64,000 nucleotides of DNA from Nocardia cyriacigeorgica (GTDB lineage: Bacteria > Actinomycetota > Actinomycetes > Mycobacteriales > Mycobacteriaceae). Under the pieces are notes generated by a model. The model did no database searches. It was given only the letters and a program-made list of their open reading frames with translations, and was not told the DNA's origin. Both the position numbers and the translations under genes were made by a program. The stretch's first letter is position 1; each line of letters begins with the position of its first letter. The stretch spans positions 62,001 to 126,000 of the forward strand of contig NZ_JARWNX010000037.1 in the NCBI RefSeq assembly GCF_029868385.1. Reading direction: 5' to 3'. Shown piece after piece: positions 43,412 to 52,128 of the stretch.

Positions 43412-44686
43412 GTGAGCGACCACCATCACCATCACGATCACTCCGGGCCGATTGCGATCGGGGCCACGGCTGCTCGGGTCGTTGTCGGGTTACTTGCGGT
43501 CATCGGGGTCATCGTGGTGATCGCGACCATCGCGTTGTGGCCGAGTGAGCAGAGCGTCGATATTCCGCTGCCCATGCAGAACGCCGGTGGTGGGGCGGTG
43601 GAGACCGAAGCGGGGAAGGTGGTCCTGCAAGATGTGGGGGCCTGTGGCAGTCCGTCGCTCGGCAAGGTGTTCGCGGAGCGACCCGAACCGCCGAGCACCA
43701 ACGCCTACAGCTGCCAGCGCAGCCTGATCGCCATCGAGTCGGGGCCGCACGCGGGCAATCACACACTGCTCGAAATCGCGCCGGGGCCGGGGCAACCCGA
43801 TCTGCGGGCGGGCGACGATATCCGGATCGTCCGGCAGACCGCACCCGACGGCACACCCCTGTACTCGTTCGACGACTACGCGCGCGGGCTCCCGCTGACG
43901 CTGATCACCCTGGCCTTCGTCGTGGTGATCATCGTGGTCGCGCGCTGGCGCGGCCTGCGCGCACTGCTCGGCCTCGGATTCGCGTTCGGTGTGCTCGTGG
44001 TGTTCATGCTGCCCGCACTGCTGGACGGAAAACCGGCCATCCCGGTAGCCCTGGTCGCGGGATCGCTGATCCTGTACGCGGTGCTGTATCTCGCACACGG
44101 CGTGAACCTACGCACCAGCTCCGCGCTGCTCGGCACGCTGACCTCGATGCTCCTCGCCGCCGTACTGTCCTGGCTCACCATCGGCGTCACCGATCTGACC
44201 GGACTGTCCGAGGAACAGAACACCAACGTCGCCACCTACCTCGAACACGTCAGCATCACCGGACTGCTGCTGGCCGGGTTCATCATCGGATCGCTCGGCG
44301 TGCTCAACGATGTCACCATCACCCAGGCCTCGGCCGCGTTCGAACTGGCGGCACTCGACGAAGGCGCATCCCGGCGGGAGATCTTCGCCGCCGCCATGCG
44401 CGTCGGGCGCGACCACATCGCCAGCACCGTCTACACCCTGGTACTCGCCTACGCCGGTGGCGCGCTACCGCTACTGCTGCTGTTCAGCGTCGCGGGCCGG
44501 TCGATCCAGGACGTCCTGGTCGGCGACGCCGTCGCGATCGAGATCGCGCGCTCCGCGGTCGGCGGTATCGCACTGGCACTGTCGGTTCCGCTCACCACGG
44601 GTATCGCGGTCATGCTCGCGCGTCCGTTCGGATCGGCGAAGCCCGCCACACAAGTGAACAGCAGGCCCCGGCACGCGAAGGCCTGA
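43412..44686 (+). CDS. YibE/F-like integral membrane protein
   Basis: A 424-residue membrane protein. The N-terminus is histidine-rich (SDHHHHHDHSG), then one helix (VVVGLLAVIGVIVVIATIAL) leads to an outer domain of about 110 residues, followed by about six to seven further helices including FAFGVLVVFMLPALLDG and FIIGSLGVLNDVTITQASAA. The last segments with NDVTITQ and REIFAAAMRVGRDHIASTV are typical of the YibE/F family, whose role is not known. GTG at 43412. The last codons lie in a repeat that is shared with the end of the convergent Hsp70-like gene. Confidence 0.9.
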   Translation: MSDHHHHHDHSGPIAIGATAARVVVGLLAVIGVIVVIATIALWPSEQSVDIPLPMQNAGGGAVETEAGKVVLQDVGACGSPSLGKVFAERPEPPSTNAYSCQRSLIAIESGPHAGNHTLLEIAPGPGQPDLRAGDDIRIVRQTAPDGTPLYSFDDYARGLPLTLITLAFVVVIIVVARWRGLRALLGLGFAFGVLVVFMLPALLDGKPAIPVALVAGSLILYAVLYLAHGVNLRTSSALLGTLTSMLLAAVLSWLTIGVTDLTGLSEEQNTNVATYLEHVSITGLLLAGFIIGSLGVLNDVTITQASAAFELAALDEGASRREIFAAAMRVGRDHIASTVYTLVLAYAGGALPLLLLFSVAGRSIQDVLVGDAVAIEIARSAVGGIALALSVPLTTGIAVMLARPFGSAKPATQVNSRPRHAKA

Positions 44687-44893
44687 TCTCAGGGTGCGGC
44701 AGCAGCGGGATGGTCGGTACGCAGGGTGAACAGCAGACCGCGGCATGCGAAAGCCTGACGTCAGGGTGCGGCGGCGCCGGGGGAGCAGCGGCGGGATGGT
44801 CGGCACACAGGAACAGCAGGCCCTGGCACGGCGGAAAGCCTGATCTCAGGGTGGTGGCGGCGCCGGGGGGAACAGCGGCGGGATGGTCGGCAC
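44654..44893. repeat. Three tandem copies of a convergent gene-end junction
   Basis: The block GAACAGCAG...GGCACG...GAAAGCCTGA...CAGGGTG...GCGGGATGGTCGG occurs three times, with GAACAGCAG starting at 44656, 44728 and 44811 (periods 72 and 83). Copy 1 lacks about 10 bases of the GGCGCCGGGGG segment. The first copy includes the last codons of the YibE/F gene and the third the last codons of the Hsp70-like gene. Confidence 0.75.
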
Positions 44894-46171
44894 GATGATG
44901 GGCGGCAGGCCGGGGACCACCACGATCGTGTTCGGCCCGACCGTCGTCGGCGCCGGTTCCTCCGGCCGCTGACGCTGCGGGGGCGGAACCGCGATGGCCT
45001 CCTCGGCCTCGGTGGGGGTCGGCGCTGTCGGCGGTGGTTCGGCGGCGGTGCCCTGGTCCTGGGTGGTCGGCAGGGGCGAGGTGTTGCCCTCGCTGGTATG
45101 CGAATCCCGTTCCAGCACCTGCGGTCCGTACCCGAGCCCCAGACCGATCGCGGCGACCACGGCCAGCGCGCTCACCGTCAGCGCGGCACCGCTGACCTCG
45201 CGCCGCCCGCGTCTGCGCTCGGTGGGGGCCGACAGCCAGGACGGCGCGAGATCGTCGTCATCGAAGGCGGTGGCCGCGACGGGATGCGGGGCCGCCGCGA
45301 CCGGACGCGGAGCGCGCACAGTGCGGGCCAGCAGGGCGGCGCCGCGCGCCGCGACCGTCTCCGGGTCGGCGAGCACGGTCACCGGCAGACCCATCCAATG
45401 CTCGAGCACCTTGGCCACCAGCGGAATCCGCGAACCGCCGCCCACGACGAGCACCCCGTCGACGGATACACCGGAACGCATCGCCACGTCCCGCGTCATC
45501 CGCGCCGACGACTCCACGGCGAGCATGATCAGCGATTCGAAATTCTCCTGCGCCAGCAGCACCAGGCCCTGCTCGCTCGGCAACGCCACCGCGGTATTGC
45601 TCGACAGCTGTTCCTTCGCCTGCCGGCACAGCGCGTCGAGCTGCGCCAACCCGGAATGATCATGCGGATGCGCGATCCGGCCGGACGCGATCTGTTGTTC
45701 GCGGATCAGCGAATCGATGTAGTCGCCACTGATATCGCTGGTGCGTTCGGTAGCGCGGACCTGCCTGGTCTCGACATCGACGATGCTCACCGAGAGCCCG
45801 GAACCGCCGAGGTCGTAGACCACGAGTGCCCCGGCGCCGCGGATATCACCGCTGGTCTCGGCGAATTCGATGATCGCGTTGAGTTCGGGAACCAGCTCGT
45901 AGTTGGTGATCTGCTGTTTGGCCATGGCCGCGCGGATGGCGCGGGCCTGCTGGTCGGTGCGGTAGGCGATAGCGGTGGCGGTGGTATCGGCGGACGCCTC
46001 CAACGTCACCCCGACGACCTCGGCGGTGAGTTCGGCCGGGTCCTGCTCGTCGACGGAGACTGCTTGTGTGTCGAAGGAGTGTGCGGAGAGGTGTTCGTGC
46101 TGGAACCCGGCATGGGGCCGCGCCAGCCGAACGGCGCAGGCCCCCACCGCAACTCCCAGTACCGAACCCAT
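44846..46171 (-). CDS. Hsp70-like membrane-anchored protein
   Basis: A 441-residue protein. The N-terminal two thirds follow the actin-like ATPase fold of Hsp70: GSVLGVAVGACAVRLARP, VVYDLGGSGLSVSIVDVETR, VVGGGSRIPLVAKVLEHW and ADPETVAARGAALLARTV. There is no Hsp70 substrate-binding domain; instead come a membrane helix near 330-350 (LTVSALAVVAAIGLGLGYG) and a Pro/Glu-rich tail ending PTIPPLFPPAPPPP. This matches the actinobacterial Hsp70-like proteins of unknown role. An ATG at 46171 is chosen; a GTG at 46198 is possible. Converges with the YibE/F gene across a triplicated junction. Confidence 0.82.
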   Translation of the reverse strand: MGSVLGVAVGACAVRLARPHAGFQHEHLSAHSFDTQAVSVDEQDPAELTAEVVGVTLEASADTTATAIAYRTDQQARAIRAAMAKQQITNYELVPELNAIIEFAETSGDIRGAGALVVYDLGGSGLSVSIVDVETRQVRATERTSDISGDYIDSLIREQQIASGRIAHPHDHSGLAQLDALCRQAKEQLSSNTAVALPSEQGLVLLAQENFESLIMLAVESSARMTRDVAMRSGVSVDGVLVVGGGSRIPLVAKVLEHWMGLPVTVLADPETVAARGAALLARTVRAPRPVAAAPHPVAATAFDDDDLAPSWLSAPTERRRGRREVSGAALTVSALAVVAAIGLGLGYGPQVLERDSHTSEGNTSPLPTTQDQGTAAEPPPTAPTPTEAEEAIAVPPPQRQRPEEPAPTTVGPNTIVVVPGLPPIIVPTIPPLFPPAPPPP

Positions 46172-46318
46172 CAGCTGCTCATCTCGTTCCCGCTCCACGA
46201 CATGTGAGCTCGCGCCATCTCCTCGGCGGCAGCTCGACCCGAACCCTACCGATCGTGATCCGCGGAGTTCGTGGCAGTGCCGACCGTTATCCGATGGCCC
46301 CCGCCTCGCCAGGCAACT

Positions 46319-47641
46319 CTACGGTGTGCCGAGCCCCGCGTACACCCATCCCGCGTCCCGCCAGGTGGCCGGTTGGAGACAGTTGCGGCCGTCGATGATG
46401 GACCGCGCCCGCACCACCGGAGCCAGATCGTGCGGCAGCAGCGCGGTGAATTCGGACCATTCGGTGAGCACGAGCACCACATCCGCGCGGTCGCAGGCCT
46501 CGGCCACCGAGGTCGCGTAGTTCAGCGTCGGGAACACCCGCCGCGAATTCTCCAGCGCCTTGGGGTCGTACACCGTGACCACGGCGCCGTGCAGCTGCAT
46601 CATGCCCGCGACGTTCAACGCGGGCGAATCGCGCACATCATCGGATTCGGGTTTGAACGCGGCGCCGAGCACCGCGACATTGGCGCCGAGCAGCGATCCG
46701 CCGCAGGCTCTTGTCGCCATATCGACCATCTTGGTGCGGCGGCGCATATTGATGTTGTCGACCTCACGCAGGAAGGTCAGCGCATGGTCGGCGCCGAGTT
46801 CACCCGCCCGCGCCATGAACGCCCTGATGTCCTTAGGCAGACAGCCACCACCGAACCCGAGACCGGCATTGAGGAAGCGGCGGCCGATGCGTGCGTCGTA
46901 ACCGAGCGCATCGGCCAGGACGGTGACGTCGGCCCCGGTCGCCTCGCACACCTCCGACACCGCGTTGATGAACGAGATCTTCGTGGCGAGAAACGCGTTC
47001 GCCGAGACCTTGACCAGCTCAGCGGTCGCCAGATCGGTCAGCAGGAACGGAATGTCGGCGGCGATCAGATCCGCGTAGATCTCACGCAGTAATTCCTGCA
47101 CCCAGGCCGATTCGGCGCGATCCCGATCGACGCCGAGCACCAGCCGGTCCGGGCGCAGCGTGTCCTGGACCGCGAACCCTTCGCGCAGGAATTCCGGGTT
47201 CCACGCCACCTCGACATCGGCGTCGGTCAGCGCCCTGGCGCGGGCGCCGAGTTCGGCGGCCGTGCCCACCGGCACCGTCGACTTGCCGACGATCACCGAG
47301 GGCCGCTCCAGCATCGGCGCCAGCGAGTCGATCACGGCATGCACGTATTTCAGATCGGCGGCGTATTCGCCCTTCTTCTGCGGTGTGCCCACCCCGAGGA
47401 AATGGACCTCGGCGTGCGCGGCCGCCTCGGCGTAGGAGGTGGTGAAGCGCAGGCGTCCAGCGTCCAGATTCCGGCGCAGCACGGCCTCGAGCCCCGGCTC
47501 GTAGAACGGCACCACCCCATCGGACAGTTTCGCGACCTTACCCGGATCGACATCCACCCCGATCACGTCATGTCCGAGTTCGGCCATGCACGCGGCGTGC
47601 GTGGCCCCCAGGTACCCGGTTCCGAAGACTGTGCATCGCAT
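46319..47641 (-). CDS. udgA: UDP-glucose 6-dehydrogenase
   Basis: A 440-residue dehydrogenase that fits M. tuberculosis UdgA (Rv0322): MRCTVFGTGYLGATHAACMA is the NAD site, IVGKSTVPVGTAAELG, AWNPEFLREGFAVQDTL, NAFLATKISFINAVSEVCEA and GLGFGGGCLPKDIRAFMARA with the catalytic cysteine, then LGAAFKPESDDVRDSP and VIDGRNCL-type ending. It oxidises UDP-glucose twice to UDP-glucuronate for wall or capsule polysaccharides. The ATG at 47641 is chosen from the family; the upstream extension reads through a repeat region. In M. tuberculosis it is adjacent to dcd; here it is 8.4 kb away. Confidence 0.95.
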   Translation of the reverse strand: MRCTVFGTGYLGATHAACMAELGHDVIGVDVDPGKVAKLSDGVVPFYEPGLEAVLRRNLDAGRLRFTTSYAEAAAHAEVHFLGVGTPQKKGEYAADLKYVHAVIDSLAPMLERPSVIVGKSTVPVGTAAELGARARALTDADVEVAWNPEFLREGFAVQDTLRPDRLVLGVDRDRAESAWVQELLREIYADLIAADIPFLLTDLATAELVKVSANAFLATKISFINAVSEVCEATGADVTVLADALGYDARIGRRFLNAGLGFGGGCLPKDIRAFMARAGELGADHALTFLREVDNINMRRRTKMVDMATRACGGSLLGANVAVLGAAFKPESDDVRDSPALNVAGMMQLHGAVVTVYDPKALENSRRVFPTLNYATSVAEACDRADVVLVLTEWSEFTALLPHDLAPVVRARSIIDGRNCLQPATWRDAGWVYAGLGTP

Positions 47642-47781
47642 GATCGATTGGTAAGCCGCGCCGGTGGCCGCACCACCACACCGAGGCAAGAGTCCGGGCA
47701 ACAGTAGGTGTACAGGGGGTGGGACACGAGCTGACCTGCGGATTTATCGGTCTCGATCGGCCCGCCGAGTAGGACCGAGCC

Positions 47782-47915
47782 GGTATCGGACCGAGCGCTT
47801 CATGGGGCGATGCCGGGCCCAGCGCTTCGCGGGGCGTGTCGGACCGAGGGCTTCATGAAGGCGATGCCGGACCGGGGGCTTCGCGAGGCGTGCCGAACCG
47901 AGGGCCTCACGAGGC
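47782..47915. repeat. Five tandem 27-nt repeats downstream of the aminotransferase
   Basis: Units at 47782-47808, 47809-47835, 47836-47862, 47863-47889 and 47890-47915 follow the pattern G-TGCCGGACCGAGGGCTTC-CG-GGC, four of 27 nt and the last of 26. The last unit covers the stop codon of the gene at 47907. Differences between units are few and scattered. Confidence 0.85.
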
Positions 47916-48722
47916 AATAGCCACCGGCGGCTCCGAGCGGTAGGCGGTGTGCAGCAATTCGACCAGCGCCGCCGAATCATCCAGCCGGATGTCACCGATT
48001 CGGTCCACCGCGATGGCGGGCGTCCACGAGTTGAGGACCACGGCGCCGCGGAAGCCGCGGACGTCGTCGGGCCGCACCACCAGTGTCCGCTGTGGGACAT
48101 CGGCCGCCGCGAGCCCACGGCGGACGGTGCCCATCATGGTGCCGGTGAGCACGGCCGCCTCCGGCCAGACGACGGCGTCACCATCCCAGAACGCGAGATT
48201 CCAGATCGATGCCTCCGACAGGCGCCCCTCCCGGTCGACGAAGGCGGCGTCATCGAAGCCCGCCGCACGGGCGCGGCGCATGTAGAAGGTCTTGGCGCCC
48301 TCACCCACATGTTTGATCTCGGGCATGAACCGCTCGTGTTCGAAGATCGCCAGCGAGAGCGGGCCTTGCGGGCCGTCGGCCGGTGGGAAGGTGCGGATGA
48401 GAGTATGCAGCGACGGCTCGACGGAGTCGTTGGTGAATTCCCCGTTGGAGTCGAACACCGTGAGGACCAGTGATAGATCGGGTGGCGACCCGGCGATCGC
48501 GGTGCGCAGATCGCGGCGGATCCGCTCGGGGGAGAGTTCGGCGCCGAAGAGCACTCGGGAGGCGTTCACCAATCGGTCGAAGTGCAGATCGAGCCCGCGC
48601 ACGGCGCCGTCGCGCACCTGCATCGCGGTGAAATGCGCGAACCCCGCGAAGGCGTTGGTACCGAGTGCACCGGGTTCTGCGGGCTGTCCGTCGATCAAGG
48701 TCACTGAGGGAAATGTGCTCAT
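47907..48722 (-). CDS. Class IV (PabC/IlvE-like) aminotransferase
   Basis: A 271-residue PLP enzyme of fold type IV: TLIDGQPAEPGALGTNAFAG, DLHFDRLVNASRVLFG, MPEIKHVGEGAKTFYMRRAR with a lysine near the active site, AAFVDREGRLSEASIWNLAF and GTMMGTVRRGLA. It could be an aminodeoxychorismate lyase, D-amino-acid or branched-chain aminotransferase; the type cannot be fixed by eye. The ATG at 48722 is seven bases after TAAATT on this strand and has no ribosome site, so probably leaderless. Its promoter carries the MerR-like dyad, and the divergent gene is MerR. Confidence 0.85.
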   Translation of the reverse strand: MSTFPSVTLIDGQPAEPGALGTNAFAGFAHFTAMQVRDGAVRGLDLHFDRLVNASRVLFGAELSPERIRRDLRTAIAGSPPDLSLVLTVFDSNGEFTNDSVEPSLHTLIRTFPPADGPQGPLSLAIFEHERFMPEIKHVGEGAKTFYMRRARAAGFDDAAFVDREGRLSEASIWNLAFWDGDAVVWPEAAVLTGTMMGTVRRGLAAADVPQRTLVVRPDDVRGFRGAVVLNSWTPAIAVDRIGDIRLDDSAALVELLHTAYRSEPPVAIAS

Positions 48723-48729
48723 GGGGGCG

Positions 48730-48764
48730 AATTTAGGCCCTGACATGGGTGTCAAGGTCAAGCC
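48730..48764. promoter_or_regulatory. MerR-type operator and promoter between divergent genes
   Basis: The 20-bp dyad CCCTGACATGGGTGTCAAGG (48738-48757) has arms with one mismatch. On the minus strand TTGACC (plus GGTCAA, 48756-48761) lies 20 bp from TAAATT (48730-48735), a long spacer of the kind that MerR proteins correct by twisting DNA. It lies between the aminotransferase and MerR genes. Confidence 0.6.
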
Positions 48765-48783
48765 TTCACTGGAAAGGAGCGGC

Positions 48784-49125
48784 ATGCTCATCGGAGAACT
48801 CGCCGAACAGACCGGCATTTCGCCACGTCTGCTGCGCTATTACGAACAGCAGGGTCTGCTCGATGTCGCCCGCCACCCGAACGGCTACCGGGACTACGAC
48901 CCGGACGCGGTGACCGTCGTGCGCAGGATCCGCGGCCTGCTCGACGCGGGGTTGAACACCGAAACCATCCGCACCCTGCTCCCGTGCGTGCACGGCGAGG
49001 AACCGAGCGTCGAACTCTGCACCGAGGTCGACGCGATACTGCGTCGCGAGCTGAACGAACTCCAAGCCGAGATCGACCGCCTGACCTCGAAGCGCGACGC
49101 CATGTCCGGCCTGCTCCTGGACTGA
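48784..49125 (+). CDS. MerR-family transcriptional regulator
   Basis: A 113-residue MerR protein: MLIGELAEQTGISPRLLRYY with the helix-turn-helix, EQQGLLDVARHPNGYRDYDP and a dimerisation coil with ELNELQAEIDRLTSKRDAM. It is a short form without a long effector domain; a cysteine pair (LLPCVHGEEPSVELC) is present but not in a recognised metal-binding motif. The ATG at 48784 has AAAGGAG upstream. Divergent to the class IV aminotransferase, which it likely controls through the dyad at 48738-48757. Confidence 0.92.
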   Translation: MLIGELAEQTGISPRLLRYYEQQGLLDVARHPNGYRDYDPDAVTVVRRIRGLLDAGLNTETIRTLLPCVHGEEPSVELCTEVDAILRRELNELQAEIDRLTSKRDAMSGLLLD

Positions 49126-49168
49126 GCGAGCCGACCGCGGCCGGGCCGGGCGTGGATAGGATCGGCCG

Positions 49169-49699
49169 ATGCGACGGATCGGCGGGACTGTGCTGGTCGT
49201 GTGCGTGGTGCTCGCGATCGTCACGGCCGCGCTGTGGCCGGTCTATGTGCGCCCGCAGACCGAACCGCCCGCGCCCGCCGACGCGATTCTGATTCTCGGC
49301 GGCGCCCACGACGGGCGGGAGGAACTCGGGCTGCGGCTGGCCAGGGACGGTTACGCGCCGCGCGTACTGGTGTCGAATCCGTACGAACGCAGTGCGCTGG
49401 TCAACCGGATCTGTCACGGCGGGTACAGCTTCGAGGTGGAGTGCTTCGACCCCGATCCGCGTACGACCCGCGGCGAGGGCCGCTATCTGGCCCGACATGC
49501 GCGCGCGGAGGGCTGGACGCGCGTCATCGTGGTGACGTTCACCCCGCATATCTCCCGCGCCCGCTACATCATCGGCACATGCTGGCCGGGCGAGCTGCTG
49601 TTCGTCGACCCGAAGCCGCGGCTGTCGGTGGTGCGCTGGGCCTACGACTACGTCTACCAGTCCGCGGGCTATCTCAAAGCGGCGTTCGAGGACTGTTGA
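49169..49699 (+). CDS. YdcF-family (DUF218) membrane protein
   Basis: A 176-residue protein with a single N-terminal helix (GTVLVVCVVLAIVTAALWP) and a DUF218 domain: DAILILGGAHDGREELGLRL, RVLVSNPYER, TTRGEGRYLARHARAEGWTR, VVTFTPHISRARYIIGTCWP. The GG near ILGG and the acidic and Arg residues are common to SanA/YdcF proteins, which are linked to envelope integrity. The start is the ATG at 49169. It converges with the acyl-CoA dehydrogenase pair at a strong hairpin. Confidence 0.85.
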   Translation: MRRIGGTVLVVCVVLAIVTAALWPVYVRPQTEPPAPADAILILGGAHDGREELGLRLARDGYAPRVLVSNPYERSALVNRICHGGYSFEVECFDPDPRTTRGEGRYLARHARAEGWTRVIVVTFTPHISRARYIIGTCWPGELLFVDPKPRLSVVRWAYDYVYQSAGYLKAAFEDC

Positions 49700-49710
49700 C
49701 GTGCGAGATC

Positions 49711-49744
49711 GCGCACTGCCCGGTGGCGGAACCGGGCAGTGCGC
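49711..49744. terminator. Bidirectional hairpin between convergent genes
   Basis: GCGCACTGCCCGGT pairs perfectly with ACCGGGCAGTGCGC (14 bp, 6-nt loop GGCGGA). It lies between the YdcF gene (ends 49699) and the acyl-CoA dehydrogenase (ends 49751). There is no T-tract, so an I-shaped terminator. Confidence 0.65.
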
Positions 49745-49750
49745 CAGTGT

Positions 49751-50899
49751 TCACGGCCTGGTCAGCCGCGCGTAGCGGTTCAGATGATAGGCGCTGGAAC
49801 CGAATTCGTTCTCGATGGCGGTGAGACGTTTGAAGTAGTGGCCGATGGCCAGCTCCTCGGTCATGCCCATGGCGCCGTGCAGCTGCACCGCCTGCTGTCC
49901 GATGAACCGAGCCGCACGCGCCACCGTGACCTTGGCGGCCGAGATGGCTCGGGCCCGCTCGTCCGCGGACGCCGACAGCGCGAAAGCGGCGAGATATGCT
50001 GCGGCAGTGGCCTGTTCGAGTTCCATGTACATATCGACCATGCGGTGCTGTAGCACCTGGAACCCGCCGATCGGCTGCCCGAACTGCTGACGTTGTTTGG
50101 TGTATTCGACGGTGTCGCCGACCACCTTGCGCATCAGCCCGACCGCCTCGGCGGCGACGGCGGCGATCGCTTCCTCGACGGTCGCTTCGATGATCTCTGT
50201 CGCCTCGCCTTCGGCGCCGAGCAGCGCGGCACCCGGAAGCCGGAATCCGGTGAAGATCAGGTCGGCGGCGTGGCGGTCATCGATCGTGCGGTAGTTGTGC
50301 ACCTCGACACCCGAAGGGGGTTGCTGCGCATCGAATTCGGTGAGAAACAACGACACGCCCTCGCGGTCGCGTCGATCGCCCGCGATGCGGGCGCTGATGA
50401 TCAGGTGGGTGGCCAGCGGTGCGGCGGTGACCACGATCTTCGTGCCGTCGAGCACCCATTCGTCACCATCTCTGCGGGCGGTGAGCGAAATATCATGCGG
50501 TGATTCCCCCGCCGCGGGTTCCAAGCTCGCGAATGCAGTGCGCGCACTACCGGCGACGATCTCGCGCAGTACGGCATCGGCGGCCACACCACCGGACCGG
50601 GACAGCAAGCCACCGCCGACCACCACCGTGTCCACGAAGGGCTCGACGACCAGCGCGCGCCCCAATTCCTCGGCGATGACCATCAATTCGGTCGGGCCGC
50701 CGCCCATACCGTCGACCCGTTCCGACAGCGTCGCGCCGAGAATGCCGAGTTCCTCGGCGAATCCGCGCCAGATCTCCGGCTGCCATCCGGCGACGGATTT
50801 CGCCGCGCTACGGCTTTTCTCCAGCTCGTACCGCGCGGTCAGGAATCCCGCGACGGAATCGCGCAGCAACTGCTGTTCATCGGTCAGTGAGAAGTCCAT
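49751..50899 (-). CDS. Acyl-CoA dehydrogenase, subunit of a likely heteromer
   Basis: A 382-residue acyl-CoA dehydrogenase: DFSLTDEQQLLRDSVAGFL, VEEAIAAVAAEAVGLMRKVV, YTKQRQQFGQPIGGFQVLQH and the C-terminal QAVQLHGAMGMTEELAIGHY. It is shorter than canonical members around the flavin region (FASLEPAAGESPHDI). Its start codon overlaps the stop of the upstream ACAD gene (TGATG), and the pair follows the two-subunit (alpha2-beta2) arrangement described for mycobacterial cholesterol side-chain enzymes. It should remove two hydrogens from a CoA-linked substrate such as a steroid side chain. Confidence 0.88.
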   Translation of the reverse strand: MDFSLTDEQQLLRDSVAGFLTARYELEKSRSAAKSVAGWQPEIWRGFAEELGILGATLSERVDGMGGGPTELMVIAEELGRALVVEPFVDTVVVGGGLLSRSGGVAADAVLREIVAGSARTAFASLEPAAGESPHDISLTARRDGDEWVLDGTKIVVTAAPLATHLIISARIAGDRRDREGVSLFLTEFDAQQPPSGVEVHNYRTIDDRHAADLIFTGFRLPGAALLGAEGEATEIIEATVEEAIAAVAAEAVGLMRKVVGDTVEYTKQRQQFGQPIGGFQVLQHRMVDMYMELEQATAAAYLAAFALSASADERARAISAAKVTVARAARFIGQQAVQLHGAMGMTEELAIGHYFKRLTAIENEFGSSAYHLNRYARLTRP

Positions 50900-52128
50900 C
50901 AGAGCCCCAATGCTGCCTTGGCGAGAATATTGCGCTGAATTTCATTGCTACCGGCGTAGATCGAACCGGCGCGGTCGTTGAAATAACGCAGCGGCGCAAC
51001 GGCCTGCCACTGCGCGCCGGTGTGATAGCCATCGGCCGGTGGTGTGAACTCTGCGATCGGACCACCGGGTTCGGTGGCATGCGGCTGGTAAGCGCGACCA
51101 CGCGGTCCAGCTGCCAACAATGCCAGTTCGGTCAACTGCTGGCTCAGTTCGGTGGCCAGAATCTTCAGCATGGACGAGGCCGGTCCGGGGTCTCGGCCCT
51201 GCGCCAGCGCCGAGATCGTCCGATATTCGAGGATCTCCAGCACATCGGCGCGGATACGGGCGTCGGCCAGCCGCGCCGCGAAACCGGGATCATCGATGAG
51301 CGGTCCACCGTCCGGACCAGGCAGATCAGCCGCCGCCTCGGCCAGATCCTGCGCCATGACCTGCAATGCCGGCGCCGCCGCACCGCCGCGTTCGTGCACG
51401 AGCACGTATTTGGCGACCGACCACCCCTCATCGACGCGGCCGAGCACATTGCGCTTCGGCACCCGGACATTGTCGAAGAACACCTGGTTCTGCACCTGCT
51501 CGCCCGAGGTCATCACCAGCGGCCGGACCTCGATGCCCGGTGCGGTCATATCGATGAGCAGGAAGGTGATGCCCTGCTGTTTCTTACCGGTGCGCGAGGT
51601 GCGGACCAGGCAGAAGATCCAGTTCGCCTCGGTGGCGTGGGTGGTCCAGATCTTGCTGCCGTTGCAGATGAAATCCTCACCGTCCTCGACCGCGCTCATG
51701 GTCAGCGATGCGAGATCGGAACCGGCCTCGGGTTCGGAGTAGCCCTGGCAGAAGAACACCTCGCCGGTCAGGATGCCGGACAGGAAGAAGTCCTTCTGCT
51801 CCGGCGTGCCGAAGGCGATGATGCCCGGCGCCACCATCCTGATACCCATCGGCGACAGCGGCGGCGCACCGGCGAGGGCCAGCTCCCGCTGGAAGATGTA
51901 GTGCTGGGTCAGGCTCCACGCGCACCCGCCGTGCTCTACCGGCCAGCTCGGCGCGGCCCAACCACGCTCATGCAGAATCCGCTGCCACCGCATGCTGGCC
52001 GCATGGTCGGGATAAACGCTCGTTGCCAACCGCCCGGCCGCCCGCAACTCCGGCGTCAGATTGTCTCGCAGGAACTCCCGCACCTCGTCCCGAAAGGCCG
52101 AATCGGCCTCCGACCAGTCGAAATCCAT
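50899..52128 (-). CDS. Acyl-CoA dehydrogenase, partner subunit
   Basis: A 409-residue acyl-CoA dehydrogenase: DFDWSEADSAFRDEVREFLR, CQGYSEPEAGSDLASLTMSA is the flavin-binding motif, NGSKIWTTHATEANWIFCLV, and SIYAGSNEIQRNILAKAALG at the C-terminus. In medium-chain enzymes the YEGT motif provides the catalytic Glu; here it is YAGS, so the base is missing in this position and may come from the other subunit. It is cotranscribed with the next gene. Upstream is an 18-bp perfect palindrome. Likely acts on steroid or branched acyl-CoA. Confidence 0.9.
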   Translation of the reverse strand: MDFDWSEADSAFRDEVREFLRDNLTPELRAAGRLATSVYPDHAASMRWQRILHERGWAAPSWPVEHGGCAWSLTQHYIFQRELALAGAPPLSPMGIRMVAPGIIAFGTPEQKDFFLSGILTGEVFFCQGYSEPEAGSDLASLTMSAVEDGEDFICNGSKIWTTHATEANWIFCLVRTSRTGKKQQGITFLLIDMTAPGIEVRPLVMTSGEQVQNQVFFDNVRVPKRNVLGRVDEGWSVAKYVLVHERGGAAAPALQVMAQDLAEAAADLPGPDGGPLIDDPGFAARLADARIRADVLEILEYRTISALAQGRDPGPASSMLKILATELSQQLTELALLAAGPRGRAYQPHATEPGGPIAEFTPPADGYHTGAQWQAVAPLRYFNDRAGSIYAGSNEIQRNILAKAALGL

